Shown: positions 1 to 7,222 of the stretch, piece by piece
Layout: every line of letters begins with the position of its first letter
Position numbering within the stretch: position 1 is the stretch's first letter
Assembly (NCBI GenBank): GCA_030617125.1
Contig: JAUWWA010000001.1
Location: 1 to 19,170 of the forward strand
DNA length: 19,170 nt
Source: Pirellulales bacterium
GTDB taxonomy: Bacteria > Planctomycetota > Planctomycetia > Pirellulales > Thermoguttaceae
Direction: 5' to 3'
Translations under genes and position numbers: made by a program
The notes under the pieces: model-generated
Told to the model about the DNA's origin: nothing
Seen by the model: the letters and a program-made list of their open reading frames with translations, nothing else
Databases searched by the model: none

Positions 1-2
1 AT

Positions 3-404
3 CCATCGACCGGCGACCGCGCGTCGCTCTGGCGGGTCGGTGTGCCGCATCCCTTGCGGGGCGACCGGCGCCTTGCCGAAATTCGGCTCGTCGACCGCGC
101 GCTGGCCACCTCCGGCTCAAGAGCACAATCGTTTATACACGCGGGGCGACGTTACGGGCATATCCTCGACCCGCGAACCGGTCGGCCCGCCGAGGGCATC
201 ATCGCGGCCACGGCGATCGCGCCCACGGCGGCCATGGCCGACGCGCTGTCGACCGCTTTCTACGTCATGGGGCCCGAGCAAACGTTGCAGTATTGCCGGA
301 CGCGGCCGGAACTCGCCGCCGTGCTGGTCTGCCCCGTGCGTCACGGCGGCGGTGTTGAGATCCAAACCGCCGGTTTAGCCGACGACGACTTCACGCTCCT
401 GTAG
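3..404 (+). CDS. apbE: FAD:protein FMN transferase (ApbE family), C-terminal part
   Basis: The frame is open to the left edge, so only the C-terminal ~133 residues are present. ApbE proteins transfer FMN from FAD onto Thr/Ser of target proteins, usually periplasmic or membrane redox subunits. Visible ApbE signatures are WRVGVPHP near the window start, ATSGS, then GHILDPRTGRPAEG (the conserved H-IDP-TG-P flavin/metal-binding loop), and AADALSTAFYVMG-like sequence (seen as MADALSTAFYVMGPE), where the Ala-Asp-Ala-Leu-Ser-Thr segment is diagnostic. The usual length is about 300-350 residues, so roughly 60 % lies outside the window. It ends 56 nt before the -35 of the efflux promoter, so it is probably the last gene of an upstream unit. 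Its flavinylation target is not in the window. The family call is secure. Confidence 0.9.
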   Translation, partial: PSTGDRASLWRVGVPHPLRGDRRLAEIRLVDRALATSGSRAQSFIHAGRRYGHILDPRTGRPAEGIIAATAIAPTAAMADALSTAFYVMGPEQTLQYCRTRPELAAVLVCPVRHGGGVEIQTAGLADDDFTLL

Positions 405-460
405 GACGCAGCGGTCGTCCTCGCGTCGGGTTCACTTCTTCTGTTGTTTCCTTGCGATTA

Positions 461-489
461 TTGACTCCCAACCGAGGGTGAAGTATTGT
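461..489 (+). promoter_or_regulatory. Sigma70-type promoter of the efflux operon
   Basis: TTGACT (461-466), a 17-nt spacer, and TATTGT (484-489). The -35 matches consensus at 5 of 6 and the -10 at 4 of 6. The predicted transcription start is near 496, giving a leader of about 17 nt to the ATG at 513. It lies in the 108-nt gap between apbE and the membrane fusion gene. Inferred from sequence only. Confidence 0.5.
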
Positions 490-501
490 GAAAGTTTGCG
501 T

Positions 502-523
502 ATGAGCAAGACATGAGCAAGAC
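502..523 (+). repeat. Tandem duplication of the start-codon region (ATGAGCAAGAC x2)
   Basis: An 11-bp unit ATGAGCAAGAC is perfectly repeated at 502-512 and 513-523. Each copy supplies an ATG in a different frame. The first ATG reads Met-Ser-Lys-Thr and stops at TGA 514-516, which overlaps the second ATG (ATGA). The second ATG opens the 403-residue membrane fusion protein. Confidence 0.8.
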
Positions 524-1724
524 TATCGGCAGATTCTTGGGACTGGGCATCGTAACGGCACTCGCCGTGGCGGTCGCGGCTTGGGTTACCGTCAGCGGCC
601 GGACCCGAGCAACGCCCGAGGAGCAGAACAACCCCCATGTCGCCGTTGCGAAAACACCGGTTTCGGTGATGGAGGCCCGGCGGGAGTCGATCGAAATCAC
701 CGACGGCTATTCCGGCATGATTCGGCCGTTCGAGCGGTTCTCGCTGGGGTTCGAGATTGCCGGTCGGGTGAGCAAGCGGGGCGCCAACGCCGAAGGTGAA
801 GCGTTGGACGACGGCGACCGCGTCGGCAAGGGCCAAATGTTGGCCGAACTCGACGCCCGGGTCCATCGTGCCCGGCTCGACGAGGTCAAAGCCCAATTGA
901 GTATTGTCCGCGCCCAACTCAAGGACGCCAAGGCTCGGCTCGAACAAGCTCAATCGGACATGCGACGCGCCGACGAACTCAAACGCCGCGCAGTCAAGGT
1001 CCTCACCGACGCCGAGTATCAGGAATACGTAACCGCGCTGGTGACGGCGCAGGCACAAACCGAGCAGGTCGCGGCCCAGTTGGAGCAGACCCAGGCCCAA
1101 CGCCTCACCGCCGAGAAGAACCTCGAAGACACGAAGCTCGTCGCACCGGTGGCCGGCGTGATCTCCAAGCGGATGGTCAACGCCGGCGAGTCGGTCGGCG
1201 CACACCAAACGGTCATGGAGATCATCCAGATCGACGAGGTGCTGCTGGTGCTGGGCGTGCCGGAGGCGTACGTCGGCGGGATTCGCGTCGGCCAGCCGGT
1301 CCACGTGGAGCTTCTCGCCCGCGACCGCTTCCGGCGAAAACGCTCGCACACCGAGGGCCGCGTCTACCGGGTGGCCGAGGCGGCCGACCAGACCACGGGT
1401 CTGTTTGAGGTCGAGGTCCTGCTGGCGAACGCCGACGGGTCTTGGCGGCCCGGGCTGATCGCTTTGGGCCACATCGTCGTCGATCGAATCGACGGCTTCC
1501 GCATCCCCATGAACTGCGCCGTTTTCCGAGACAACGAAACATTCCTGTTCACGGTGGACGCAAACGGCAAGGCCCGGCGCGTGGATTTGGAAAATTGGAT
1601 CGAGCAAGGCGGCGATCTCGTAATACGCGACCTGGCGCCGACCGAGCGATTGGTGGTCAAGCGTGGGCAGCACCGGCTGGTCGAGGGTCGCGAGGTCGAG
1701 TTGGTCCGCACCGACGGCGGCTAA
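513..1724 (+). CDS. RND efflux periplasmic adaptor (membrane fusion protein, HlyD/AcrA family)
   Basis: This 403-residue protein is the periplasmic adaptor that couples an inner-membrane RND pump to an outer-membrane channel. It has one N-terminal membrane anchor (about residues 6-25, hydrophobic Ala/Val-rich). A first lipoyl half follows (YSGMIRPFERFSLGFEIAGRV), then an Ala/Gln/Glu-rich coiled-coil hairpin (about 120-205), a second lipoyl half (DTKLVAPVAGVISKRMVNAGESV), a beta-barrel with the GQPVHVEL turn, and a membrane-proximal domain. The length is normal for the family. No lipobox cysteine is seen, so it is anchored by the helix rather than by lipid. ATG 513 is chosen because the ATG at 502 is followed immediately by a stop. 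The permease follows after 90 nt. The outer-membrane factor is not in the window, and the substrate cannot be read from sequence. Confidence 0.9.
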   Translation: MSKTIGRFLGLGIVTALAVAVAAWVTVSGRTRATPEEQNNPHVAVAKTPVSVMEARRESIEITDGYSGMIRPFERFSLGFEIAGRVSKRGANAEGEALDDGDRVGKGQMLAELDARVHRARLDEVKAQLSIVRAQLKDAKARLEQAQSDMRRADELKRRAVKVLTDAEYQEYVTALVTAQAQTEQVAAQLEQTQAQRLTAEKNLEDTKLVAPVAGVISKRMVNAGESVGAHQTVMEIIQIDEVLLVLGVPEAYVGGIRVGQPVHVELLARDRFRRKRSHTEGRVYRVAEAADQTTGLFEVEVLLANADGSWRPGLIALGHIVVDRIDGFRIPMNCAVFRDNETFLFTVDANGKARRVDLENWIEQGGDLVIRDLAPTERLVVKRGQHRLVEGREVELVRTDGG

Positions 1725-1731
1725 ACAAATT

Positions 1732-1811
1732 CCCTATCCCCGAATCCCGAACCCCGAATCCCCAGCCCCTAGCCCCTAGCCCCCAGCCCCTAGTCCCTAG
1801 CCCCCATCCCC
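1732..1811 (+). repeat. C-run intergenic tract with tandem CCCCTAG-like units
   Basis: The 90-nt gap between adaptor and permease is almost entirely a degenerate repeat. It holds twelve runs of three to five C separated by 2-4 nt linkers, mostly TAG, AG and GAAT. The opposite strand therefore carries twelve G-runs, a strong G-quadruplex pattern, and the plus strand or mRNA has i-motif potential. No Shine-Dalgarno sequence precedes the permease ATG, which comes 3 nt after the tract. Confidence 0.85.
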
Positions 1812-1814
1812 GCC

Positions 1815-4800
1815 ATGTACATCAGCCACAAAGCCATCGACCATCCTCGCGTGGTCATCGTGGGCGTGCTCATGGTGATTATCATGGCGATCGTGGCGGC
1901 TTGCTTTATTCCCGTGCAGCGCACGCCGGCAATCAACACGGCGGTGATTCTGGTGATCATTCCCTACCCGGGCGCTCAGCCGACCGAGGTGGAGGATGAC
2001 ATTACCAGGAAGATCGAAGATGCGTTGCAGGAACTCGACAATGTCGACTACATCGGATCGACGAGCATGCGCGGCTCGAGCGTCACGAACGTCATCTTCC
2101 TCGACGGCGTCGAGGCGAAACGCGCACGCGACGACGTCGCACACCTGGTCGATCAGGTGCGGGCGCTGTTGCCACAGGGGCGCGAAATCCAGCCGATCAT
2201 CATGCACATCGACTTCGAGAGTTTCCCGATCATGCTCGTCAACCTTGGCGGCCCGGACGGATTCGACGAGCGGGCGCTGAAGAAGATCGCCGAGGACGTG
2301 CAGGATGAGTTGGAAGCAATCACCGGGGTGGCGAACACCCAACTGTTCGGCGGCCGGGACCGGGAGATTCACGTCAACGTCAACCCGGACCTGTTCGTGC
2401 AGTACGGCCTGAGCGTCGGCCAGATTCGCCAGGCGTTGGCCGATTTCCACAGCCGCACGCCGGGCGGTTCGCTGAACACCTCGGAGTTCGACTACCAGGT
2501 CCGCAACGAAACCAAGCTGCGCAACGCCGACGACATTCGCCAGGTAGTCGTCGCCGAGCGCAACGGGCGGCTGATCCGCATCGACGACGTTGCCGAAGTT
2601 CGCGATACCTACCAGCGACTGAAAAACATCGCCCGGCTCGACGGCCGGGAAACCGCCACGATCATCGTCAACAAGGAACCAAACATCAACACGCTCAAGA
2701 CGGCCCGGACCATCAAGCGGCGCGTCGCCGAGTTGCAGCAGCAATACCCGCACATCCAGTTCTCCACTACCCGCGACATCTCCGAAGACATCGGCATCAT
2801 GTTCCAGGTGCTCGGTTCCAGCGCCGTGGTCGGGGCCATGCTGGTGCTGGTCGTGCTGACGTGGTCGATGGGTCTGCGCATCTCAACGCTGGTGCTGATG
2901 GCGATTCCGTTCAGCACGGCGATCGGGTTGATCTTCCTGTACGCCGCCGACATCCCGGTCTCGAACATGGTGATCTTCAGCTTCGTTCTCGTGCTGGGCA
3001 TGGTGGTCGACGGGGCGATCATCGTAGCCGAGAACATCCACCGGCACATCGAACGCGGCGAACCGCCCATCGTGGCCGCCAAGACCGGCATCGACGAAGT
3101 CGGCGTGCCGGTCATCGCCGCCGACCTGACCACCGTGGCCGCCTTCCTGCCGATGCTGCTGGTGCCCGGCATCATGGGCGACTTTATGGGCGTGATGCCC
3201 AGAGTCGTCAGCGTCGCACTGCTGGGGTCGGTCGTCGTCGACCATCTCGTGATTCCGGTAGTGGCCGCCTACTGGTACCGGCAACAGGCGCCGAGGACTC
3301 GGCCGGTGGCGGCAGGCTCTGTTGCTGCTCCGCAGCACGACCCCCACTTGGCCCATCCGGAGAGCCGCATCCGTCCGAACCACGGAGTGTTCACGCGAGC
3401 CTACGCCTCGGTGCTTCGCTACTCGCTGGCGCACCGCTGGGTCGTGCTGAGTTGCTGCGGGCTGATGATTGTCTGGGCGGCGTTCACGTTTGGGCAGATT
3501 GGTTTCGTCTTTTTTCCCAGAAGCGATCGTGGCCAATTCGAGATCAATTTCGAGTTGCCGCTCGGGTACAGCATCGAGGAAACCTTGCGCGCCTCGCGCG
3601 TCATTACCGAGCCGCTGTTGGAACTCCAGGAGAAGGGGGAGTTGGTGCATTTCGTCACCGCGCTGGGATCGTCGTCGGGGCTGTCGAACCGGCTCGACAC
3701 CGACCCGGTCAGCGGGCCGGAGTTCGGCAAGGTCATGGTTCAACTCACCCCGCCTACCGTGCGGAAGCGCCACCAGCGCAAAATCATCGATGAGATTCGC
3801 TCGAAGATCAAGCCGTGGCCGGGCATGATCTACCGGATCGAGGAGATCAAGGAAGGCCCGCCCGGCGGCGCAGACGTCGCCGTTCGGCTATCCGGCAAGA
3901 ACCTCGATCAGCTCGGCCGCATGGGCCGGGCGATCGCCGAGCGGCTGAAAACGGTGCCGGGTGCGATCGAGGTGCAAACCGACTACCGCCCCGACTGTCC
4001 GGAGTTCATCGTCGAGCCCCGCGCCGACATGGTCGGGTTGTTCGGCATGACCGACGCCGAGGTTGCCCGGCTGGTCCAAACGACGATCCTCGGTGACAGT
4101 CAAATGCAGCTCACCCTCGACGACGAGGACGTTACGCTGCGGCTACAGGCCGACCCCGAGTACCAGAAACACAAAGAGGACGTTACCCGGCTGATGCTCA
4201 CCAGCCCCGACGGTCGAATGGCGACGCTGGGACAGTTGGCCGATATTCGTCGCTCCGCGGGGTTGTTCGCCGTCAATCGCCGCGACAACTCTCGCGTGGT
4301 GACCGCGCGATGCAACCTCCAAAAGGATATCCGCAACAAAGCAAAGAAACGCAACTTCATTCCCGACGACGTCTTCGACGTGCTCCGCGAGGAGATCCTG
4401 CCCGAACTCGGCTTCAGGCCGGCCCAAGCCGCCGATGCGTCGGCCTTCCAAAAGGCCCTAACGGGACTGCGCGACCGGATTGGCGGCATTCTCGGGATGG
4501 AGCCGGACGAGACACACGCCACGTCGTTCCTGGGCAAGGCAACCACCGAGGCCGAGGGAGTTCGCGCAACGTTCACCGGCGAAAACGAAGAACGCGACAA
4601 GAACTACGGCTACCTGTTCGGCTCGATGATCGTCGGCGTGATCCTGATCTTCGGCATCCTGGTGCTGCAGTTCAACAGTTTCCGCCAAACCGTCGTCGTT
4701 CTGGCGGCCGTGCCGCTGAGTTTCATCGGCGTGATCTTCGGAATGCGGGTATGCGGCCACCCGTTCAGCCTGGCCTCGTTCATCGGGTTGATCTGCCTGG

Positions 4801-5105
4801 CGGGGATCGTCGTGAACGACGCGATTGTGCTGGTCGATTTCACCAACCAGGCACGGCGACGCGGAATGCGCGTCCGGCACGCCCTGCTGGAAGCCGGCGT
4901 CAACCGCCTCCGCCCCGTGCTGCTGACCACCGTGACCACCATCCGCGGGTTGCTTCCGCTATACTTGAACATTTCCGGCGGCGCGGAGTTTTGGCAGCCG
5001 CTCACCGGCGCGGTCATCTTCGGCCTGGCCTTCGCCACCGTGCTCACGCTGGTGGTCATTCCTGTCTGCTACAGCCTGGCGTATAGCTGGAGAGATCGAG
5101 GATAG
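1815..5105 (+). CDS. RND multidrug/hydrophobe efflux permease (AcrB/HAE family)
   Basis: This 1096-residue inner-membrane proton antiporter exports substrates with the adaptor encoded upstream. The RND plan is clear: TM1 (about 13-32), a periplasmic porter domain, TM2-6 (about 335-475), a linker near 495-525, TM7 (about 540), a second porter domain, then TM8-12 (about 930-1090). TM4 reads LGMVVDGAIIVAEN, giving Asp399 and Gly400 where AcrB has Asp407-Asp408. TM10 reads GIVVNDAIVLVDF, giving Asn1001 at the AcrB Lys940 position and Asp1002 next to it. It is about 50 residues longer than AcrB-type pumps, partly from an extra segment around residues 865-915 in the second periplasmic region. It is in one operon with the adaptor. 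Family is certain; substrate is unknown. Confidence 0.93.
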   Translation: MYISHKAIDHPRVVIVGVLMVIIMAIVAACFIPVQRTPAINTAVILVIIPYPGAQPTEVEDDITRKIEDALQELDNVDYIGSTSMRGSSVTNVIFLDGVEAKRARDDVAHLVDQVRALLPQGREIQPIIMHIDFESFPIMLVNLGGPDGFDERALKKIAEDVQDELEAITGVANTQLFGGRDREIHVNVNPDLFVQYGLSVGQIRQALADFHSRTPGGSLNTSEFDYQVRNETKLRNADDIRQVVVAERNGRLIRIDDVAEVRDTYQRLKNIARLDGRETATIIVNKEPNINTLKTARTIKRRVAELQQQYPHIQFSTTRDISEDIGIMFQVLGSSAVVGAMLVLVVLTWSMGLRISTLVLMAIPFSTAIGLIFLYAADIPVSNMVIFSFVLVLGMVVDGAIIVAENIHRHIERGEPPIVAAKTGIDEVGVPVIAADLTTVAAFLPMLLVPGIMGDFMGVMPRVVSVALLGSVVVDHLVIPVVAAYWYRQQAPRTRPVAAGSVAAPQHDPHLAHPESRIRPNHGVFTRAYASVLRYSLAHRWVVLSCCGLMIVWAAFTFGQIGFVFFPRSDRGQFEINFELPLGYSIEETLRASRVITEPLLELQEKGELVHFVTALGSSSGLSNRLDTDPVSGPEFGKVMVQLTPPTVRKRHQRKIIDEIRSKIKPWPGMIYRIEEIKEGPPGGADVAVRLSGKNLDQLGRMGRAIAERLKTVPGAIEVQTDYRPDCPEFIVEPRADMVGLFGMTDAEVARLVQTTILGDSQMQLTLDDEDVTLRLQADPEYQKHKEDVTRLMLTSPDGRMATLGQLADIRRSAGLFAVNRRDNSRVVTARCNLQKDIRNKAKKRNFIPDDVFDVLREEILPELGFRPAQAADASAFQKALTGLRDRIGGILGMEPDETHATSFLGKATTEAEGVRATFTGENEERDKNYGYLFGSMIVGVILIFGILVLQFNSFRQTVVVLAAVPLSFIGVIFGMRVCGHPFSLASFIGLICLAGIVVNDAIVLVDFTNQARRRGMRVRHALLEAGVNRLRPVLLTTVTTIRGLLPLYLNISGGAEFWQPLTGAVIFGLAFATVLTLVVIPVCYSLAYSWRDRG

Positions 5106-5168
5106 AGGGCAGAGGAGAGATTCTCGATAGTCGTGCTGAAGGTTGTCTGCCTTGCCCCGGGACTGATC

Positions 5169-5645
5169 TTACGAGCGTCGGAGTTCTGAAAGCCGCACTA
5201 CATGTTGCGATGGTAAATCAGAGGGGATGACCGTGAAGAACCTCTCGTCAGCAGTGCACCATTGGCAGTTCAATCGCCGGGCCAATCGTACATAGGTCAT
5301 GTCGGCATGCGTTTTGTGATAGACGACGGCCATCTCCAGCGCTTCGACAGCTTCGTCGAGTGTAGTACCGTGGATCTGAACGGGCATGTCGAACAGGCGA
5401 TGAACGTGGTTGATAGCATCTCGTTTCTCCAGCCGAGCGCCCCGACCTTGCGGACGTCTGGTGAGGCACGCTTTCGTGAGTAGACCACATACCTCGTAGA
5501 GGAAGATTTGTGGCGCATGGAGTTCGAGGATTCCGTCCAGACCTGTCCCAAGGACGCGTTTGGCCAGATCGACATCCCGTTCCAATTCATCCTCGAGAAA
5601 CCACTTGGCGGCGACACTGGCATCAATAACCATGCACTCAGCCAT
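5169..5645 (-). CDS. PIN-domain ribonuclease toxin (VapC-like)
   Basis: A 158-residue PIN-domain protein, probably a metal-dependent RNase toxin. The four acidic active-site positions are visible: Asp8 (MVIDASVAAKWF), Glu51 (FLYEVCGLL), Asp115 (HADMTYVRLA) and Asp133 (CTADERFF). Size is typical of VapC (about 130-160). A longer reading to 5687 adds an N-terminal stretch that precedes the PIN core and lies inside the antitoxin gene. The ATG at 5645 is preferred because its ATGGCTGA sequence overlaps the antitoxin stop by 8 nt, a usual antitoxin-toxin arrangement that implies translational coupling. The gene converges on the efflux operon, with 63 nt between the stops. Target RNA is unknown. 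Confidence 0.85.
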   Translation of the reverse strand: MAECMVIDASVAAKWFLEDELERDVDLAKRVLGTGLDGILELHAPQIFLYEVCGLLTKACLTRRPQGRGARLEKRDAINHVHRLFDMPVQIHGTTLDEAVEALEMAVVYHKTHADMTYVRLARRLNCQWCTADERFFTVIPSDLPSQHVVRLSELRRS

Positions 5646-5841
5646 CGCCACGAATCTCCCGAAGTACCTCGACGATGTTGAAGTCAATCGGCCCTGTCTC
5701 CTCGCGACTCTTCATGATACCTTCATACAGTGCGCGGCGATCCGCCGGCAACCCCTTGATGAGTTCGTCAAGCGGCTTCGCATAGAGCACTTTGCGTATC
5801 GAATCGACGGTCGTCATCGGCCGAGCAAGATCGGTTTCCAT
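5638..5841 (-). CDS. Antitoxin partner of the PIN toxin
   Basis: A 67-residue acidic protein upstream of, and overlapping by 8 nt, the PIN gene. Its C-terminal part (REETGPIDFNIVEVLREIR) resembles small proteins that precede PIN toxins in planctomycetes and would wrap the toxin. I see no clear ribbon-helix-helix or AbrB motif at the N-terminus, so its DNA-binding class is undetermined. The start at 5841 is supported by a strong ribosome-binding site, AGGAG on the minus strand at 5850-5854, eight bases before the ATG. That site is one of the best in this window, which suits an antitoxin made in excess. A promoter lies at 5896-5924. Confidence 0.7.
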   Translation of the reverse strand: METDLARPMTTVDSIRKVLYAKPLDELIKGLPADRRALYEGIMKSREETGPIDFNIVEVLREIRGDG

Positions 5842-5895
5842 TGGTTTTTCTCCTGATACCGGTCTGCAATCGTATCCGCCATCCCCCTAAGAATT

Positions 5896-5924
5896 ATTCT
5901 ACCACTACAAGGGCCGTTTGTCAC
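5896..5924 (-). promoter_or_regulatory. Promoter of the PIN toxin-antitoxin pair
   Basis: On the minus strand: GTGACA (5919-5924), a 17-nt spacer, and TAGAAT (5896-5901), each matching consensus at 5 of 6. The predicted start near 5889 gives a leader of about 48 nt ending in the AGGAG site before the antitoxin ATG. Confidence 0.55.
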
Positions 5925-6041
5925 GATGGAAATATCAACCATCGCATTCCCACCAAATACCGCGCCACGGGCTATCTCGTCTAATCCGCAGTGTCCGCGA
6001 CTCGGTTACAACTGCCAAGGAAGAGGAGCGATGTCCCCGTT

Positions 6042-6962
<921 letters not shown>

Positions 6963-6976
6963 GGTATCGTGAACGA

Positions 6977-7222
6977 TTATCCTCCGCTGACCGGCGGGAT
7001 GCAGGCCACGTCGGCGCCGGGTGGGATTTCGTCCGTGTCGGCGGCGTAGTCCGTCCCCAGCGCGAACGTCACGCGCCGAAGCAAGTCGGCGATCTGCGGA
7101 ATCTCGCCGGCCAGTTGGCGGCGCAGCCGGCCAATCGTGGCTCCGTCGGGCATTTCCACCTCGAGCACGTCGCGCCCGGCGGCCTGTCGGGCGGCGGCAA
7201 ACAATCGCACGCGCACGTTCAT
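6977..7222 (-). CDS. MoaD/ThiS-family sulfur carrier protein
   Basis: An 81-residue ubiquitin-fold sulfur carrier. It begins MNVRVRLFAAARQAAG, the usual MoaD first strand and helix, and ends PPVSGG, so the C-terminal Gly-Gly that is adenylated and thiocarboxylated is intact and terminal. In molybdopterin synthase MoaD donates sulfur to cyclic pyranopterin monophosphate together with MoaE; no MoaE or MoaB/MoeB-type activator is beside it. Its ATG overlaps the stop of the upstream FAD/Fe-S gene by 4 nt (ATGA, 7219-7222), so the two are translated together. It may be a normal MoaD (moaC is 9 kb away) or a carrier dedicated to this operon. The fold call is sure; the pathway is not. Confidence 0.85.
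   Translation of the reverse strand: MNVRVRLFAAARQAAGRDVLEVEMPDGATIGRLRRQLAGEIPQIADLLRRVTFALGTDYAADTDEIPPGADVACIPPVSGG

Noticed and set aside
432..1673. 413-residue minus-strand open frame opposite the adaptor gene
   Set aside because: It is a GC-skew shadow of the membrane fusion gene; its translation has no recognisable domain while the plus frame has full family structure.
1732..1811. C-run tract as a CRISPR array
   Set aside because: Units are 6-9 nt and degenerate with no unique spacers; it is a simple tandem repeat.
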